Below, piece after piece: positions 62,001-64,000 of a stretch of DNA of 64,000 bases. Origin of the DNA: Burhinus oedicnemus (Eukaryota; Chordata; Aves; Charadriiformes; Burhinidae); assembly GCA_008921705.1 (NCBI GenBank), contig VFFE01009197.1:1774716-1838715 (forward strand), in the 5' to 3' direction. Under the pieces are notes generated by a model. The model was not told the DNA's origin. It ran no database searches and saw only the letters and a list, made by a program, of their open reading frames with translations. Within the stretch, counting starts at the first letter, position 1. Each line of letters opens with the position of its first letter. Made by a program: the position numbers and the translations under genes.

Positions 62001-63241
62001 CCATTTGACACCTACAGCCATGTGAAGGGGGACTGTCAAGCCTCGATGACCAGTCTGATGATACAGTGTTAAAACATCCGCCCTGCCACAAATGCTAGTA
62101 ACCTTCCATGGCTCAGCTGAACTACCTGTAGCTGAAGAATCACGTATGAACTTGCACTTTCAGAGGGAAGTTTATTTTCCTGGGAGGCCCGAATGTGCTT
62201 GCTTAGCGACAGCAGCCTATTTGTTTGACACTGCCTTGGCTCACCTGAGGCACTACTGGCTTTCACTGAATGTCCATGTCCATGTCGTGACTGTTGAAAA
62301 GTTATCGGTGAAGCTGCTTCATGTTTTCTGAGGAGCTGTTTTGAATTCACTGTTAAATAATGAGCAGAAGTCTTTGCTGCCATTTTTGGTGAGGTTTCAA
62401 ATGGCCAATTTTTGTGCTACAATGAATTTTAATAATTGCTGTAAGTATGCTATTAGTCAAAATGAAGCAGAAAGAAACCCAATTATTGAACTAGACTGCT
62501 GTGACTGGAATCTATAGCTGATATATTAAAGCCCAACTGTCATGCTTAATAATTAACTCAACCCACTGGCAATTCTAGAAAAGAAAATGAACATTAATAA
62601 TGAGTTAACTGGTCATTATTTCTTTTTCCCCATACCATTAGAACAATATCCTGCAGTATATCAATTAAGCAATACAATAATTTTACATCATATACACACT
62701 CTGCTTTCGCCTGTACTTTTCTACCTCCTGCTTTCCCAACATCACTTTTATGTAATTACTGTTTTTTTCAAAGTCTCCATTTGCTGCCCTGGTCTGCGTA
62801 AGTATTGAGGGAGCTGTTACAGGATGCAAATATGATTTAAAATGGCTTTGTTTTCACCTGAACCAAAGAGGAATGATCTGCATTCAGGCACATACTTACT
62901 TGAGAGCACTTTCTGTGCATTCAGAGTCTTCTAATTCCCTAGGCTGCTTTAGCGAAAGGATGGTGATAGCAGAAAGAAACACCCAAATGAAGTGATCGGT
63001 GTACCACAATGTGCGAGCATCTCTCTTGTTACGCTCCCAGGGATGACTGGGACTGAAGTGATTGCTGATGGGGCAATCACAGTGATTAGCTCCTACAGCT
63101 CACACAAACTCCTCTCTGCTCCAGGGCCCTGCGTGTCTTGTGGCTGGAAAAAGAGCAGCTTTTCTGCTCTTCTGACGCTGCAGCTGGTGTTTGACAACCC
63201 GCAGTCAGCTCTGCAGTCGCTGCCCTGCACTGGGAGCATAT
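53049..63241. other. Long non-coding interval (10.2 kb)
   Basis: No gene recognised. An A-rich stretch is at about 58,753-58,810, an imperfect tandem of CATTGATTTC/CATTGACTT units at 58,538-58,581, and a G-rich patch near 56,066-56,090. ORFs up to 117 codons look like chance. Confidence 0.5.
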
Positions 63242-63246
63242 GGGTC
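63242..63246 (+). repeat. 5-bp target duplication GGGTC, left copy
   Basis: Pairs with GGATC at 63967-63971, one mismatch. Five-base duplications are characteristic of ERVL-type elements. Confidence 0.65.
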
Positions 63247-63966
63247 TGTCATGGTTTGGGCCAGATTGGCCCAATCAGGCAGAATGACAGATGCCCTCCC
63301 TCTCCTGTTCCGCTTCGAAGGGAAGCAGGAGAGAGAAAGACTTAAGAGTTTGGAAGGAACTAAACTACTTTAATGAAATATTAATAATAAAATAATAAAA
63401 AGGAAATAATGAAATATATACAAAACCATATCACGCTCCCAGAATGACAAGCACGTCACCAGCAGGCACTGAGGAAGTCCCAGACTGGACTCAGTGATGG
63501 ATGGGAACTGCATTCTGGATCTGGATTCAGGATTGGGATCAAAGGCAGACGCAGAGACAGAGTCCTCCTCGGCCGCCGGCCATTGCAGAAAGAGGGCTGA
63601 CCTTTTGATCCCTCAGCTTCTATACTGAGCATGAGGCAGATGGGATGGAATACCCTGTTGGTCAGTTCTGGGTCACCTGTCCTGTCTGCTCCTCCCCGCA
63701 GATGTGACCCCTCTACGCTTTTCCACTTCCAACCCTCCAATGGGGCAAATAACGAAGTTGGCTGGCCTTGGTCGTTATAGCAATGAGGATAAGCAAGATT
63801 CTCTCTGCATCCCATTCTTTGGCATCAACTATAAACATGGGTCTTATCACTCTGAGAGCCAACTGTTTCTGCACAACATGCTGTTAATTTCAGCAGTTAG
63901 AAGAGGCCTAGCTAAAAAGTAAAGTTACTGAACAAAATTGGTCCTGTTTTACCTCAAACCAGGACA
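63247..63966 (-). mobile_element. ERVL-like solo LTR (720 bp)
   Basis: The ends TGTCATGGTTTGGG and CTCAAACCAGGACA are inverted repeats of the avian ERVL LTR type (TGTCCTGGTTTGA...). On the minus strand it begins TGTCCTGGTTTGAGG and has TTCATTAAAGTAGTTTAG, a probable ATTAAA poly(A) signal, toward its end. It is flanked by a slightly diverged 5-bp duplication. No internal coding sequence is present. Confidence 0.87.
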
Positions 63967-63971
63967 GGATC
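63967..63971 (+). repeat. 5-bp target duplication GGATC, right copy
   Basis: One base differs from the left copy, consistent with age. Confidence 0.65.
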
Positions 63972-64000
63972 TGGCTCAGGCACCTGCCTGTGCTGCCAGC

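Overview
The window looks like nuclear DNA from a bird. The evidence is several 5'-truncated CR1 LINEs ending in the avian octamer tail (ATTCTATG / GATTCTGT type), avian-style LTR retroelements, and a vertebrate gene with short exons and AT-rich introns. No sequence feature fixes the species.

Region 1 (about 1-14,800) is the 3' two thirds of HDAC11 on the + strand. Six coding exons (721-759, 2211-2287, 3823-3885, 6047-6143, 9199-9377, 12751-12993) join in phase with AG/GT borders and encode 231 C-terminal residues. These include the tandem active-site His, the zinc ligands in DLDAHQ and the later NAGTD loop, and the catalytic Tyr in SGGYQKRT. The 5' exons lie upstream of the window. A repeat-free 3' UTR probably follows, with candidate poly(A) signals at 13,629 and 14,728.

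Region 2 (about 14,960-36,400) is non-coding. It holds CR1 copies in both orientations, a MIR-like tRNA-derived SINE remnant near 30.1-30.2 kb, simple repeats and long stretches in which I recognise no gene.

Region 3 (36,416-40,325) is a recent class II (betaretrovirus-like) endogenous retrovirus in the same orientation as HDAC11. It has a 394-bp 5' LTR, a Lys3-type primer binding site, a splice donor, structured leader hairpins, an open 649-codon gag, a GGGAAAC frameshift heptamer and the start of a pro frame encoding dUTPase. A run of 861 Ns then interrupts it, and the 3' LTR follows. Both ends carry the 6-bp target duplication AGGGCG. The two LTRs differ by two substitutions and one 3-bp indel in the part that can be compared.

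Region 4 (40,332-64,000) is again non-coding. It contains more CR1 fragments, one CR1 split by a 647-bp solo LTR (52,049-52,695, 4-bp duplication CCAG), an (AC)16 microsatellite, and a 720-bp ERVL-like solo LTR at the end (63,247-63,966). No second host gene was found. In mammals FBLN2 and WNT7A follow HDAC11, so this may be the HDAC11-FBLN2 interval, but that is inference. The most informative part of the window is the young provirus and its RNA signals.
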